From Nipponacmea schrenckii (lineage: Eukaryota > Mollusca > Gastropoda > Lottiidae): a DNA stretch of 64,000 bases. The DNA lies in the NCBI GenBank assembly GCA_030562195.1, contig JAUJPP010000007.1, forward strand, positions 18,287,769 to 18,351,768. The letters are read 5' to 3'. The position numbers and the translations under genes are program-made. The notes beneath the pieces were generated by a model, which ran no database searches, was not told the origin of the DNA, and saw only the letters and a list, made by a program, of their open reading frames with translations. Positions 11,101 to 23,174 of the stretch are shown piece by piece; positions within the stretch are counted from its first letter, which is position 1, and each line of letters begins with the position of its first letter.

Positions 11101-12550
11101 ACAATTTTCAAATGGTCGAAAAAACGGAGATGAGCATTGGATTGAATAACCTTTAAAATTAGTATTTAGTTAATATTTACAATATTCTTGTAATATTATT
11201 AAAAATGTATTATGTGGGAGATCAAATTATGGCATTTACTTTGACTTGCTATACCTTTGGATAATTAAAACACCGAGACGTATTTTATCTCCAACCCGCA
11301 TATTTTGACTGAACATGTCATCAGTAATATTATTCTGGACGTTGTGCTTCATTGTGCCTCAAATATTTGATTTACCTTTGAACAGCCTACTTTATCCTAT
11401 AGCTCCAGGAGTGGTAACCCATTGCTCTCTAATCTTTATTGATATAGACGCAGTGGATTGATCATATTCAGTATATTCTTTCCAACAGACTTAATTCAAT
11501 ATCAAAGTTTTTTTGTAAAGGTTATGAGTGGTAAAAAAAAAAAAGATGTTTTAAAATACATATGAAATACATTTATTGAATCTAACCTTTATAAGCAGTA
11601 TTTTGTTAACAATATTCTTAAATTATTAGAATAATTTTAGTTGGCTTGATTAAATAGATTAACCATTTTTTTTAATTATTATGTATTTTGCAAAGATCAA
11701 ATTACCTCCCTTATCAACGTTGGTTCAAACGGTTGATATTATTAACAAAACGTGTATTCTGACTAGTTTCAGAGAGCTAGAAAACCGGAAGTAAACATAG
11801 TAGAACAAAAATGAACATACAAGAGGTATATCTTGTATTCAGGCCTCGATGTCTTCAAAGGTCAAGGTTACAAGGTATGAGCCTTGAAACTTTTAACAAT
11901 TACTGAAAAAATTCAACCGGAAATTGCAAAAAAGCAAAATCGAAACTAAAAAAATTCCTTCGCATACTTTTTTGCGCTATCGACTGTAGTTACCAGAAAT
12001 ACAAATATCGCACATCTCAGATTTGACCCTAAGGCCCCATTTTGATTTTTACAAAAGAGGGTCATATAAATTTCAACAATTCCTACCCTAAGTGTCCTTC
12101 ATTCTTTAAGTCATATCGATAGAAACCTATCAATATAAGTTTTGGTGACATTCAAACAATACTTAATGAGTGGGCTAACCGGAAGTTTGTACCTTTATTT
12201 TGTTGAAACCTGTGTGCTATGATTTTTCAAAATTCGATTTTTTTTAATGCTATCATATTAGGCATTCGAGCAAGATTTTAAAATGTAAAATCCGAGCAAA
12301 ATTGAAGCAAAAACATGCCTTCAATGACCAATTTTCTGGGGTTTTTTTAACAGTTTTTAATTTTGCACTTCCTGTTTAGCAAAAACGCTCCAATTTATAT
12401 TCATTCAGTAATACACCAAAAGTGAATATCTAGGGCATTGAAAATGTTTTTGTAACTATTATAGTTGATGAAGACTACTCGTTACAAAATCATAATTTTT
12501 AAAAATTACCAAAACAAAGTAGTGTGTTCGTTAGAACACACTGCAACTAG
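11101..12550 (-). repeat. Dispersed CCGGAAGT-type repeat units
   Basis: Read on the minus strand this matches parts of the 44.3-51.7 kb repeat. Shared landmarks are AAAATGGGGCC..AGGGT, the CGATTGCGCAA-like block, CTTTTTTGCAATTTCCGG, the TGACCTTTG block and TTTACTTCCGGTTTT, in the same order. No coding potential. A hairpin with 11-bp arms lies near its right end (12519-12544). Confidence 0.75.
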
Positions 12551-13805
12551 AGCCGTACGCCTAACGGCACTGAAGCAGTGCGTTGCATCCAGGGATTCGT
12601 TCGTTAAGCAAAAGACAGAAAGGGTTTATTTTTAAAAAAAATGAGCATTATAAATATTAATGATTATATTATTATAATTATTATTTCTTAACAAACGCTC
12701 CCATACCCCCCTCTTCCCCCTTTCCCCATCTTTGCTCCACCCCGCTCCCCCCATCCTTATCATCAATAAAGATAGATAATATGTTAAAATCATAATAAAA
12801 ATTGGATAGAGGGTCGTTTAATCTAAAAAGATATCCGGATCGCCGAAAGTCATATTTTGTAAATCGCCCAAAAGCAGAGAATAATACCCAATCTATTGTT
12901 TTATATATTATTATATTCACAATTTTCAGATGGCAATGAAACCAAAAGTACACATCGTACAACAAATATATATACAGCATTGGATAGACATTGTCGATAG
13001 ATACAAATCGAAAGGTCACTAATGGTTTAAGTTGTCGTAAGTTGCCAGGGTATAACATTGAGACACCACATAAATAGCACGGCTTAACATTTTAAATTTA
13101 TATTGAATAGAGTTCCGTCCCTTAGACCACTATTCCCCTCAACTGTATATTATTGTTGCATAAGAGGTAAAATTTAAAATTCTAAAGGTTGTAATTTCGT
13201 TTAAAATATTCAATATTTACATCACCCACAACAGGAAATAAACAAAAATTCCATTTATTTAACATATATAATAACTTTGAATCATTTTAACTGGATGTAG
13301 AACGATTAAACTAAAAAATAATTTGGATCGATGAAACTCATATCTTGTAGATCGCCCAAATGCAACATACATTAAACAGATTGTTTTATAGGAAAAATTC
13401 GCAATTTTCAAATGTCGATAAAAGTGGAAGTATACATCTTACAATAAAGCTTTATATATAATTGGATAGGACTTCTCGAGAGCTATCACATTTGTACAGG
13501 TCAAAAATTCGCCAAAGGTCAACGTCACAATATACGACCCTCCATAGTTTGCAAAAAATTTAATCGTAAAAAAAAATCAAAATTAAAATTCAAAAATCGG
13601 TTTCCATAGATATTTCGGCAATCGGTTATAGATTCTATATACATCAAAATAACACAAAACGAATTATCCCCCGAGACACTATTTCGATTTAAAGAAAAAC
13701 ACGCACAGTTAGTAAAGAAGAAATTACAAAATTTAAAATTTTTAAACGCGCAATTTTGATTAAAATACCAAGTGTGATATAATAATGTAAAGACGAGATT
13801 AAGGG
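12551..13805 (-). repeat. 1.25-kb repeat, inverted copy of 46960-48175
   Basis: The reverse complement follows 46960-48175 along its whole length, from the AGCCGTACGCCTAACGGC block and the ATTCGTTCGTTAAGCAAAAG block to the AAATACCAAG block, with roughly 10-15% differences and a few indels. Open frames here (for example 12681-13058 and 13525-13830, minus) are broken in the other copy, so I do not call them genes. Confidence 0.85.
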
Positions 13806-15229
13806 TTAGAAGAATAAGTGAGAAATTCATATCATTTCATTTCTTCCAGAGTATGGCCTTTATCCGGGCATTCTACCCCATCTGAAAATTGGAATGCATT
13901 CACCACTTTATTTATTGAGAGAAAAATATATTTGAATGGATTAATTGAAAAAAAATCCTTTAGACTGTCTTCTTCATTACAGTCTGTTTGATTGTTTCAA
14001 ATATAAAACCTAGCACATACAGTGTTTATTCTGATTGGATCAAAATCCAAACAAACCAATCAAAAGTTCAGAATTTTAAACCAGCAGAATATGAACTGAG
14101 CTATCTGAGTATAAATCACTACCAACCAATCCTTGTCCACTATAGTGAGCTTTATCTAAACATTTTTCATCCATACTATTGTTTCAACATATTCAAATCT
14201 TTACCTTAGCAGTACAGGGCGTTTAAACCGCCATTAAGGATATCAACAAGAAATAAGTTATATGGACATTTTGAGGTAGATATTATTTAGTAAAGCTTCA
14301 TTTTGTTTTATATTTACTCCTAAATCATTTCGCATGTGAGAGTTTCAACCCCGAAAAATCTAACCGTAAATTTTTAAACGCTAAAACTAATTTAATTTTA
14401 TATAACACAAAATTATTTAAACATTTTCAGGTGTAACTTTTGATCATTTGTATACTGACTAAAGTTTTAAAAACTTTGAGGAAGAGTTTTCTATGTTTAA
14501 ATGACGTTATTGGTTTTCATATATTAGTACACAATCCTTATATTTCTTTCCATGTCAACACAATTTGAGCTAAAAAGTCTACAAAGAAGATCGAATGGAT
14601 AATTCAAGCCATAAAGGAAGAAAAAAATTAGAATGTACAGAATAAAGAACAACAAACTTCAATTGGGAATTGTAAGTGTTCTCTCAGTTCAATTCTGTGA
14701 GGAATTTACTAATGGAATTGAAATCTATTTTTCTGTTGCCATTATAAAAGAAAAAGAACCATAAATTTTTGGATGGGAATATACATCAGAAATTGGATAG
14801 TATATTTTTATATCCAGTGATTATTATTTCCTATTTCAGTTGGATGTAAACGACGTCAACTTGTCATCTACATCAGTACCTATCAACTGTTTTTAACCAA
14901 GATATTTTGAACGTAAAAGAGATAATCTGACAAAACATGAGACTGTTGCCCGATTGTTACAATGAATTCAAGAAAGGGAAAGGATTCCAGAATGTTAGCA
15001 GGATTCCAGAAAGTATAGAACTAGAGTCCGGTAAGAAGTGACATTATTCAAAAATTAACAAATTAACACAATATACACATTCCAATACCAATAAATTGAT
15101 TTGATACTGAATTTTACAGTAATATTATTCATTGATAAAACATTATACACTCACATCATAACTAAAAAGATAAGACACCAAAGATATAAGTAAACAAAAC
15201 TAGCTTAAGAGTAGTTATCTTCCATTTCT
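13806..15229. other. AT-rich DNA, nothing recognised
   Basis: No repeat family, RNA gene or convincing frame was recognised. A 73-codon frame at 13988-14209 is rich in Tyr, Ser and Asn and looks like chance translation of AT-rich DNA. Confidence 0.5.
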
Positions 15230-15625
15230 AGATTTTCAGTTAATGCAATAGTTTTGACTAGTTTTGGAAGTGAATATTATAGTTTTGGAAGTGAAAATCA
15301 TTGTTTTTGAAGTTAATACCCTCGTTTCTAAATTGATTCTTTTGTTTCTAAGTTGATACCACAGTTTCTCCTATATTACCTTTACAATTTTATTCTGTTA
15401 AACATAAGTTTAACAAAAACTTGTTTCAGAGTAGTAATTTCCCATTTCTAAGTTAATACCATAGCTTTGGAAGTGAATAGTATAGTTTGGAAGTAAATAT
15501 CATAGTTTTCTAAGTAAATATCATAGTTTTCTAAGTTAATACCTTAGTTTATCTGCTGAAAGTATAGTTCCTCGGTTGACTCCTTAGTTTCTCAGTTGAT
15601 ATCATAGTTTCTCAGAATTTCTCGT
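15230..15625. repeat. Degenerate ~27-bp minisatellite
   Basis: Variants of TTTCTAAGTTGATACCATAG and TTTTGGAAGTGAATATCATAG recur about fifteen times with spacings of roughly 25-30 bp. No frame is maintained. Confidence 0.65.
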
Positions 15626-16465
15626 TTTGAATCAGTTTAAAATTAATTATTATTTTAATTTTCTCGTGTAAATGGACTGGGTTGGTGAATTCTTACAATA
15701 TGGTTATGGAAATAATACATTATTATTAGTAACTTTTGGTGCCTTGTTTTTAAAATGTACTGGTTAGGTAAAGGTTTCAATTCAGTTTGTAAAACATTGA
15801 AGGACGTTTTATTGTTGTTGTAAGCCTAATTATATTTTTGGCTCAAATTTATGAAAACCTCACACCACAATCTAGAGAAATGTGTCCCTGAACATATCTG
15901 AAAGTTTAAACTTATAAATCCAATAATTAATTTAATAATTTAAAAGTTTACGTAAAAATCTTCGATTTGTATTGTTTTCGTTAGGCGTAAGAATACTACT
16001 GAACAGATTTAAGCAAAATAAACGCGTAATTGTAGAGAAATATGTCCTTTCAAACAGCAAAACTAGTTCAAATTGCTGAATTAACAATTATTACTTTGTA
16101 TTTTTCATTAAACCTTTTAAATCATATTTATTTTGATCAAGTAGATACAAGTAAATAAGATATTCATTCTGTCATCCCAGTGAAGTAATGAAATGAGAAG
16201 TTTGTAAATAAAGAGGAGAGTTAATATCTAACAATAGTAGAAATTGAGATACCACAGTTTATTCTTTGATTTCCAACAAATAACAATGATAAAGATAAAT
16301 CTTTTGTCTTGAAGATTTTCAGTTTATTTCTAGTTTAAAAATTTTATGTTCTTGAGCTGAATATATCTAAGAATCATACCTTTATAACTGAATAGGTTTA
16401 GATGTAGTTGACGTTTAGCTTTAGAAAAAAGTATTCCTAATCCTTATTTAATCGCAATAAATAAA
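15626..16465. other. AT-rich DNA, nothing recognised
   Basis: No gene seen. GAGAAATGTGTCCCTG at about 15876 occurs inverted at about 22030 (CAGGGACACATTTCTC), which suggests fragments of one old repeat at both places. Confidence 0.4.
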
Positions 16466-16585
16466 AAACCTTCTTTTTTTTTTTTTTTTTTTTTTTCTTA
16501 AATTGTTTATTCATTCAAAAAGAAGAAACATATAATACAATAATACAATAGTATGGTGAAAAGTATGCATTATAATATATACTGT

Positions 16586-16753
<168 letters not shown>

Positions 16754-16872
16754 ATTAATGATAATATTAATAATAATTCAAAAAATCATTGCGTACCGCT
16801 TATAATTAGTAGAAAGGGAATATTTTATATACATGTAGATTGCTTGATTTAGCCAAATAGGAAAAATTGTTT

Positions 16873-19800
16873 TTACAAATACTCTTTTAAGGATCTCCAG
16901 AGAAGGATATATTGAATTGTTGCTGTGGTATTTGTGGTTACATTTTCTAATACTAGATTATAATGTTTTATTTTATTCAAGAGTGATCTAAAAGATGGTA
17001 TTTTCTGATGTTTTGCACAATTATAAATAAATGATTTCGTAATTAAACTTGTCATATTAATTGAATCCTTATATTTATGTTCTTTTACTCCAAAAAGTAT
17101 AATAGGACTTGTAAAATCTATGTCAATATTAATATTTTTAAATAACTGAACAAGATCATCCCACAGAACTGATACATATTCGCAGCTATACATCAAATGA
17201 ACATAATCTTCTACATGCGATTTGCAAAAAGAGCATAGGTCAGATTTGGACAGATTGATTTTCTTCAAAAATTCGTTTGTTGGTAGAATTCTGTGGAGGA
17301 GCCTGAATTGAAACCATTGTAAATTAGAGTCTTTAGTGAGTTGAAATGTGTTATTAAAGGTATATTCCCAGTCGATATTGTCAGTATTTATTTTTAATGT
17401 CCAGCTTTTTATTGCGGTAGGAGATACATTTGATTTAATGAGTATTTTATACATATCATTACATCCTTTAATTCTAGTTAGAATGGGGTCTAAAAAAGCC
17501 GGCCTGAAAGGTCTTATAAGGTTATTTTCAATATTTGAATTACGTAAGTAGCTTTTAATACAATTAATAAAACCGTAATATTTCAAAAAGGGTATTTCGT
17601 CCATAGAGAATCTGATTTCAAAATTGGTCTTTGTTAATAGTACCCCGTTTCCATCAAGAACATCTCCTAATACACAAACACCCTGTTTATACCATGATTC
17701 GATGAATATGCAATAACCACCAATTTTAAATGAGTTGTTATACCATATTGGAGTTTTTAATATATCAATGTCATTTTTCAGTTTTTTAATAAAAGTTGCA
17801 TATGATTTAAGGACATCTTTCCAAAAAATGTTTTCGACATTATTATAAATTTTATCAATATAAGCTTCCCCAAAATTTGCTAAATCATTTAGAATGGAAC
17901 TGCCATAATTTGTATATAAAATACTGATCCATGATTGTTCATTATAAAAGGCTCTTCTAATCCATATTAGTTTTAAGGAGTATATAAACTGTTCAATATT
18001 TATCATATTTAATCCACCATTAGGAAAAGATTCAATTAATATCGACCTCTTAACTTTATCAATCTTAGATCCCCAAATAAATTCGAATAAATCTGTATTT
18101 AATTGTTTTATTGTTTTTTCAGAGGGATTTGGTAAGCAAATAAATAGATATGTTAATTTTGGAATAATAATTGATTTTATAACTGTTATTTTGCCTATAG
18201 GTGTTAAATATCTTCTTTTCCATTGGGTTAGATGTTTTTTTATTTTTGAAAGCTGCTTATTGTAGTTTAAATTAGTCATGTCCGATAGATCTACTGAAAA
18301 TTTCACTCCAAGAAGAGTAAAGCTAGTAATGCCCCATTCAAATTTCCATCTTGAATGATGATATACCTGTTTACTATACTTTTTACTGCCAATCCATACT
18401 ATTTTAGTTTTTGAGGCATTGATTTTTAGACCAGAAAGAGTTGAAAAAAAATCTAATGTACTAAATGCTGAGTAAAGAGATTGCTCAGAGCCATCTAGGA
18501 AAAATGTGGTGTCGTCTGCGAATTGTGAGATGGTATGCTCTTCATTGCCTACAACAATTCCTTTAATACTTTTATTATTTTTGACTAAGATTGATAGAAT
18601 TTCAGTAACGAGAATAAAAATATAAGGTGAGATAGGGTCCCCTTGCCTACATCCTCTAAGAAGATCAAAATATTGTGATACGAACCCATTTTGTAAAACA
18701 CCAGCACTCATTTTTGCATTCAATATCTTAACCCAGTTTTGAATGATTGTACCAAAATTAAAAAAAATCATGATTTTGTTTATAAAAGACCATGCCACGG
18801 AATCGAAAGCTTTTTCAAAATCGATTAGGACGAGTTGACCTGGGATATTTTCATTTTCTGTAAAATTCATAATATCATACACTAGCCGAATGTTTTCACC
18901 TATGTATCTTCCACTGATGAAACCCGTTTGAGTCTTTGAAATTAATATTTTTAAAACAGATTTTAGGTGGTTTGCAATACATCCAGATATCAATTTAAAG
19001 TAGACGTTAAGCAAAGTAATCGGTCTCCAGTTCTGCAGAAATTGTCGTGGTTTATCTCCTTTTGGAATTATTGTAATTATGCCTAAGCGTTGTTCAATTG
19101 GAAGGATTTTATTTTCGTATACTTCATGGATGGATCTTAAAAGAAACACTTTAACATTGTTCCAGAATTTTAAATAAAATTCAGAAGGGAACCCCGTGGA
19201 ACCTGGTGATTTATTGGCTTTCATTTTTTTCAAAATATATTCTAGTTCTTTTTCCGTAATAGGGCCTTCAAGTTCTTCCGATTGTATATCAGTTAATTTA
19301 TTTACCTTAAATTTATCTAAAATGTCTTCAAGATTTGAGTTTAAGATTTCTTCTTCCCTACTGCAGTATAAATTAGAATAAAAAGATCTTACTTCATTAA
19401 GAATATCTGTTTGATCTACAATTACCTCCCCTGATTTTAGCTCTAGTTGCTGTACAGTTTTAGTTGTATAGTTAAGAGACTCCAGATTGCAAAAGAATTT
19501 TGAAGGTTTTTCACCCTCCTCGATCCAAATGGCTTTAGACCGGATTTGTTGACCTATCATTTCATTTTTTCTAAGTTCTAAAAGTTCTTGTTTCTTATTT
19601 TCAAGATTATAAACATCATTGGTACTAATTTTGTTTATATCGTTTTTTGCTTCTAGTTTATCTATCTCGTTAATTAATTCGTTTTCCCTTTGATTCATGT
19701 TTCTTTTTTTATAAATTGAATAGCTTATAGAGGTGCTTCGTAATTCCATTAAGAGTGTTGAGAAAAACATGGTATCTGAAATTTGAAACTGTAGCACTTC

Positions 19801-20511
19801 TTCGTCAATTTTATCAATATTATTCTGGTTATAAATTATAAGGGCATATTGCTTTTTAACTGATTCTATCTTATTAATTATTAATTCACAATAAACTTTA
19901 TCTTGTAAAAGACTAGTATTCAATTTCCAAAGACCTTTACCTCGTTTAAATTTATTGATAGTTAGATTCATCAGCACGTGTGAGTGATCAGATCTATACC
20001 CAGCAATTATTTTAATGTTTTTAATGTAGTTGGTCAAATTGTCCGATACTAAGAAAAAATCTAACCTAGCTTGTTTTGGGGGTGATTTTTTACGCCATGT
20101 ATATCTTTTAAGTCGTGGATTTTGAATTCGAAAATAATCTTTCAAATTAAATTCATCCATAATATTTTTGAGGCATTGTCTTGATTTAGGGTTGTTTACA
20201 TGAAGGTAATTTTGGGTATCAATTTCAGGGTCGATTACTAGATTAAAATCACCACAGACAACAAAAAATGTACTGTTATTTTCCAGAAGATATTCGCGAA
20301 TTTTTTCAAAAAACATAGGGTCATCCTTATTTGGTGCATATAAGTTTATCAACAAGAGGTTTAAATTATTCAGAGTCAGTTCTATCATTAAAAGATTATC
20401 GTCTTTACTTATATTATTGATTTTATATTCGAAACTATCATTGATCAAAATTGCTACACCCCTTGCATTGGATGTATATGGGTTAGAGACGCATTTATAC
20501 CCCCATTTCAC
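16873..20511 (-). CDS. LINE ORF2: endonuclease plus reverse transcriptase
   Basis: An open frame of 1,212 codons without a stop. Residues 1-200 form the APE-type endonuclease that nicks the target, with GVAILIN, VVCGDFNLVID and GYRSDHSHVLM; the first ~60 family residues (including the usual LQET segment) are missing. The reverse transcriptase spans about 400-750: NWRPITLLNVYFKLISG, QTGFISGR, VLIDFEKAFDSVAW (motif A), GCRQGDPISPYIF (motif B) and QFADDTTFF (motif C), all catalytic Asp present. Near residue 1105 there is a CX2CX7HX4C knuckle (CSFCKSHVEDYVHLMYSC), as in L1/Tx1 proteins. The listed start is a GTG inside the truncated frame, not a true start. The intact frame suggests a fairly recent insertion, but no complete protein could be made from it. 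Confidence 0.9.
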   Translation of the reverse strand: MKWGYKCVSNPYTSNARGVAILINDSFEYKINNISKDDNLLMIELTLNNLNLLLINLYAPNKDDPMFFEKIREYLLENNSTFFVVCGDFNLVIDPEIDTQNYLHVNNPKSRQCLKNIMDEFNLKDYFRIQNPRLKRYTWRKKSPPKQARLDFFLVSDNLTNYIKNIKIIAGYRSDHSHVLMNLTINKFKRGKGLWKLNTSLLQDKVYCELIINKIESVKKQYALIIYNQNNIDKIDEEVLQFQISDTMFFSTLLMELRSTSISYSIYKKRNMNQRENELINEIDKLEAKNDINKISTNDVYNLENKKQELLELRKNEMIGQQIRSKAIWIEEGEKPSKFFCNLESLNYTTKTVQQLELKSGEVIVDQTDILNEVRSFYSNLYCSREEEILNSNLEDILDKFKVNKLTDIQSEELEGPITEKELEYILKKMKANKSPGSTGFPSEFYLKFWNNVKVFLLRSIHEVYENKILPIEQRLGIITIIPKGDKPRQFLQNWRPITLLNVYFKLISGCIANHLKSVLKILISKTQTGFISGRYIGENIRLVYDIMNFTENENIPGQLVLIDFEKAFDSVAWSFINKIMIFFNFGTIIQNWVKILNAKMSAGVLQNGFVSQYFDLLRGCRQGDPISPYIFILVTEILSILVKNNKSIKGIVVGNEEHTISQFADDTTFFLDGSEQSLYSAFSTLDFFSTLSGLKINASKTKIVWIGSKKYSKQVYHHSRWKFEWGITSFTLLGVKFSVDLSDMTNLNYNKQLSKIKKHLTQWKRRYLTPIGKITVIKSIIIPKLTYLFICLPNPSEKTIKQLNTDLFEFIWGSKIDKVKRSILIESFPNGGLNMINIEQFIYSLKLIWIRRAFYNEQSWISILYTNYGSSILNDLANFGEAYIDKIYNNVENIFWKDVLKSYATFIKKLKNDIDILKTPIWYNNSFKIGGYCIFIESWYKQGVCVLGDVLDGNGVLLTKTNFEIRFSMDEIPFLKYYGFINCIKSYLRNSNIENNLIRPFRPAFLDPILTRIKGCNDMYKILIKSNVSPTAIKSWTLKINTDNIDWEYTFNNTFQLTKDSNLQWFQFRLLHRILPTNEFLKKINLSKSDLCSFCKSHVEDYVHLMYSCEYVSVLWDDLVQLFKNINIDIDFTSPIILFGVKEHKYKDSINMTSLITKSFIYNCAKHQKIPSFRSLLNKIKHYNLVLENVTTNTTATIQYILLWRSLKEYL

Positions 20512-20563
20512 CTCAATTGCTGACTGATCCTTGTTTTAGAAATAAATGTAATCAAAAATAAAC

Positions 20564-21145
20564 CTTTGATCATTGATCACGAAGGGAAGAAAGTAGATTC
20601 TGGTTGAGATTAAACCAGGCAGGTGTGTGGACTAGGTCTTAGTCTACGATATCTAGGACAGTCTATAAGGATCATAAAATAACAATAAAGAAGCCCCAAA
20701 GAGGCATAGGAGCTAAGTCAACGAGGTCCGGGTCTTGGTATCTAGAGATGGTCAATAAGACCTCCTGGCCTTGATCTTTGAAGTAAGCAACATCATCTAT
20801 TGCTAGTAAGCAATTGGTTCTACTACCAAGGACTTGGTCCTAAAAGCTGTACATCCCCTAGATGTTCTGCCTTTAAAGCAGTCCTGAAAGCTGAGCTACT
20901 TCAAATCCTAGTTGACCCCATCTGATCCCGCTGTATTCGTGTTCGAAATGAAAATTATTATCACCAAGTTGTTTTTAGAGGTTCTTATCTAAATGAAATA
21001 AACAGGACTGGCAACTTGATTTATATCTTGAATGTCTTCCCTTCATTTGGTTACAACTTATCTTTTAAAAATATGTATCATCTAGTTTGATAGTTTAAAT
21101 AATAAATGCTGTTCCTGTATTAAAAAAGGTTTTGTGCAATGCTTC
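20564..21145. repeat. Local duplication, copy 1 (contains 283 extra bp)
   Basis: 20564-20668 matches 21648-21748 (TTTGATCATTGAT, AAGGGAAGAAAG, GATTCTGGTTGAGATTAAAC, ATATCTAGGACAGTCTATAA). 20952-21140 matches 21754-21945 (CAAGTTGTTTT, AACAGGACTGGCAACTTG, TTCCCTTCATTTGG). The 283 bp between the two parts (20669-20951) are absent from copy 2 and match nothing else I recognise here. Confidence 0.8.
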
Positions 21146-21647
21146 ATGAAATTAAACAAGTCACTACACTTGATCACCTGGTACTTTAAAGGGTGTTTCT
21201 CAGAGAAATCTAGTCTCAGATACAGAAAATCCTTCTTTAAGGATTTTAAATTTATTCCGTTTTACAAGACGAAGTAAAATATTTTATTTTTTATTAAATT
21301 TTATCTTTATCATTGTTGTATAAAGGAACATCTTAGGACTGATTCTGGTCTGTCGCAATTTATTCTAGTGTATAGATACTGAATGCCTTTCTCTGTATTT
21401 TTTACATCTATTTCATTCAAACACAGGTAGAAGATAGATATTTTAAGTAATGAATAGGAATCAAGTTTTTTTCCTTTACATGTATTAAATTTTGCAACAA
21501 AGAAATTACATATTACATTGATAAGAAATAAATCTCACATCTAAAACACATGTCAAATATCAAGGCAATAAATCCATTTATTTGTATATTTTTAGATAAT
21601 CATACAAAAAATCTAATTACACATTTATTTTGAAAACTTTAAAGTAA
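21146..21647. other. AT-rich DNA between duplicated segments
   Basis: No gene or known repeat recognised. Confidence 0.4.
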
Positions 21648-21945
21648 CTTTTGATCATTGATGGGCGAAGGGAAGAAAGCCGATTCTGGTTGAGATTAAA
21701 CAAGGCAGCTGAGTAGGTCTTAGTCTAAGATATCTAGGACAGTCTATAATGACAAATTATTATAACCAAGTTGTTTTCGAGGTTCTTTTCTAAATTTTCT
21801 AAATGAAATAGACAGGACTGGCAACTTGGTTTATATCTTGAAAGACTTCCCTTCATTTGGTTACAAATTATCTTAAAAATATATACACCATTGAGTTTAG
21901 CGTTTTGAATAATAAATGTTGTCACTATATTAAAAAGGGACTTTA
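21648..21945. repeat. Local duplication, copy 2
   Basis: Contiguous version of the two matching parts of copy 1 at 20564-21140, roughly 85-90% alike, without the 283-bp centre. Confidence 0.8.
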
Positions 21946-22539
21946 TGATCTATGAAATTTACGTAAGTTTTTAAAATAGTTTTGGCGTATATCAATTAAT
22001 TTTTAAGTTAAAAGATTCAGATAAGTCCAGGGACACATTTCTCTAGATTTTGGTACATGGTATTCATTAATTTAAGCAGAAGCAATTCATGTCGACCTAC
22101 GAAAAAATAAAATAAATGTAATGGTCCTGAATATTGAGATGTTTACCACCTTCTTATGATAATGCATTTGCCATAACCATCTTTGCTCAATACGATTAAT
22201 TCGGCCAAGGTTTAGTGAACAACACAAATTGAGCAAAATGTTAAGGAATGCAAACCCAAGAATTCATTGATTCTGTGGCCTTCGAAGAAAATTCCAGTAA
22301 CCTATTTCTAAGATAAATGTGACAAGTGGTCTATATCAGTAATAACGTATTGGGTAAAGTATTATCAGTATATCGACTTTTATAATAGCAGACATTATTA
22401 TACACAGCTGCTATTACTATAATTATTGTAAGTTTGCCCACATCGATATTATCTGTCCTTCGTATATCTCGAAGGCTGCGTGTAAATTGAGGGGGCGCAA
22501 TTCATAAATTATGGTCAGTTAACTGTCAGGCACAGTTGT
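21946..22539. other. AT-rich DNA, nothing recognised
   Basis: No frame, RNA gene or repeat recognised apart from the short inverted CAGGGACACATTTCTC match to about 15876. Confidence 0.4.
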
Positions 22540-22640
22540 TTGTTAGATATGAATCGAACCCAGACGTGCACAAATAACTCTGCTTTACTTCAAGTCACTC
22601 GGTTAATGCGATGATTGACTAAACGTTATCTAATACAAAT
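22540..22640 (-). repeat. Possible tRNA-derived SINE relic
   Basis: On the minus strand a perfect B-box-like GGTTCGATTC lies about 45 nt after an A-box-like TAACCGAGTGACTTGA. The spacing suits an RNA polymerase III promoter of tRNA origin, but no full cloverleaf or acceptor stem can be drawn, so it is not called as a tRNA gene. Confidence 0.3.
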
Positions 22641-23174
22641 ATATCACGTCCGAGAAATGGATAGGTCCATATTCGGGCAAAATTGCTGGATATAAAACAG
22701 CACCTTATAACGTAGATTAGAAACTGCATGTATGCTGTAAGTCGTTTGTTGTAAGCGTAATAAGGATAACTGAAATTAAAGAAGGAAAGTCTATTGTCCG
22801 TAAAGCATTTTATCACACTATGTTCTTAATATTTCATCTGATATTAAAAGATGTTATTTCAAAGAAAATCAGTAGTAAATTATCTTTAGAGGAGAATAAA
22901 AGTAAATGAAATCGGTGAAACTTAAAACTTATTGTATTCGAAGGACAGTCATTATGAGATATAACATTAACACTAGCTAAAAGAAAATATTGTAATAATA
23001 AGAATTTTGTTTTTCATCTTTCGGCTTTTTTTTGTGATGCATTATAGTAACTACCATCCGCACAATAACCAAATAGTGTCCTACTGATAATTTAGAATGT
23101 TATTCGTTTTGCTTAATTATTTGAGATCCTATCTAAAGAAAACTGCACAGCAAACATACGGCGAGCTAGATATA
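22641..23174. other. AT-rich DNA, nothing recognised
   Basis: No supportable feature up to the start of satellite array 2. Confidence 0.4.

Noticed and set aside
12681..13830. Minus-strand frames of 101-125 codons
   Set aside because: They lie in a dispersed repeat whose other copy (46960-48175) breaks both frames.
22540..22640. Functional tRNA gene
   Set aside because: A- and B-box-like motifs are present but no complete acceptor or anticodon arm can be formed; kept only as a possible SINE relic.
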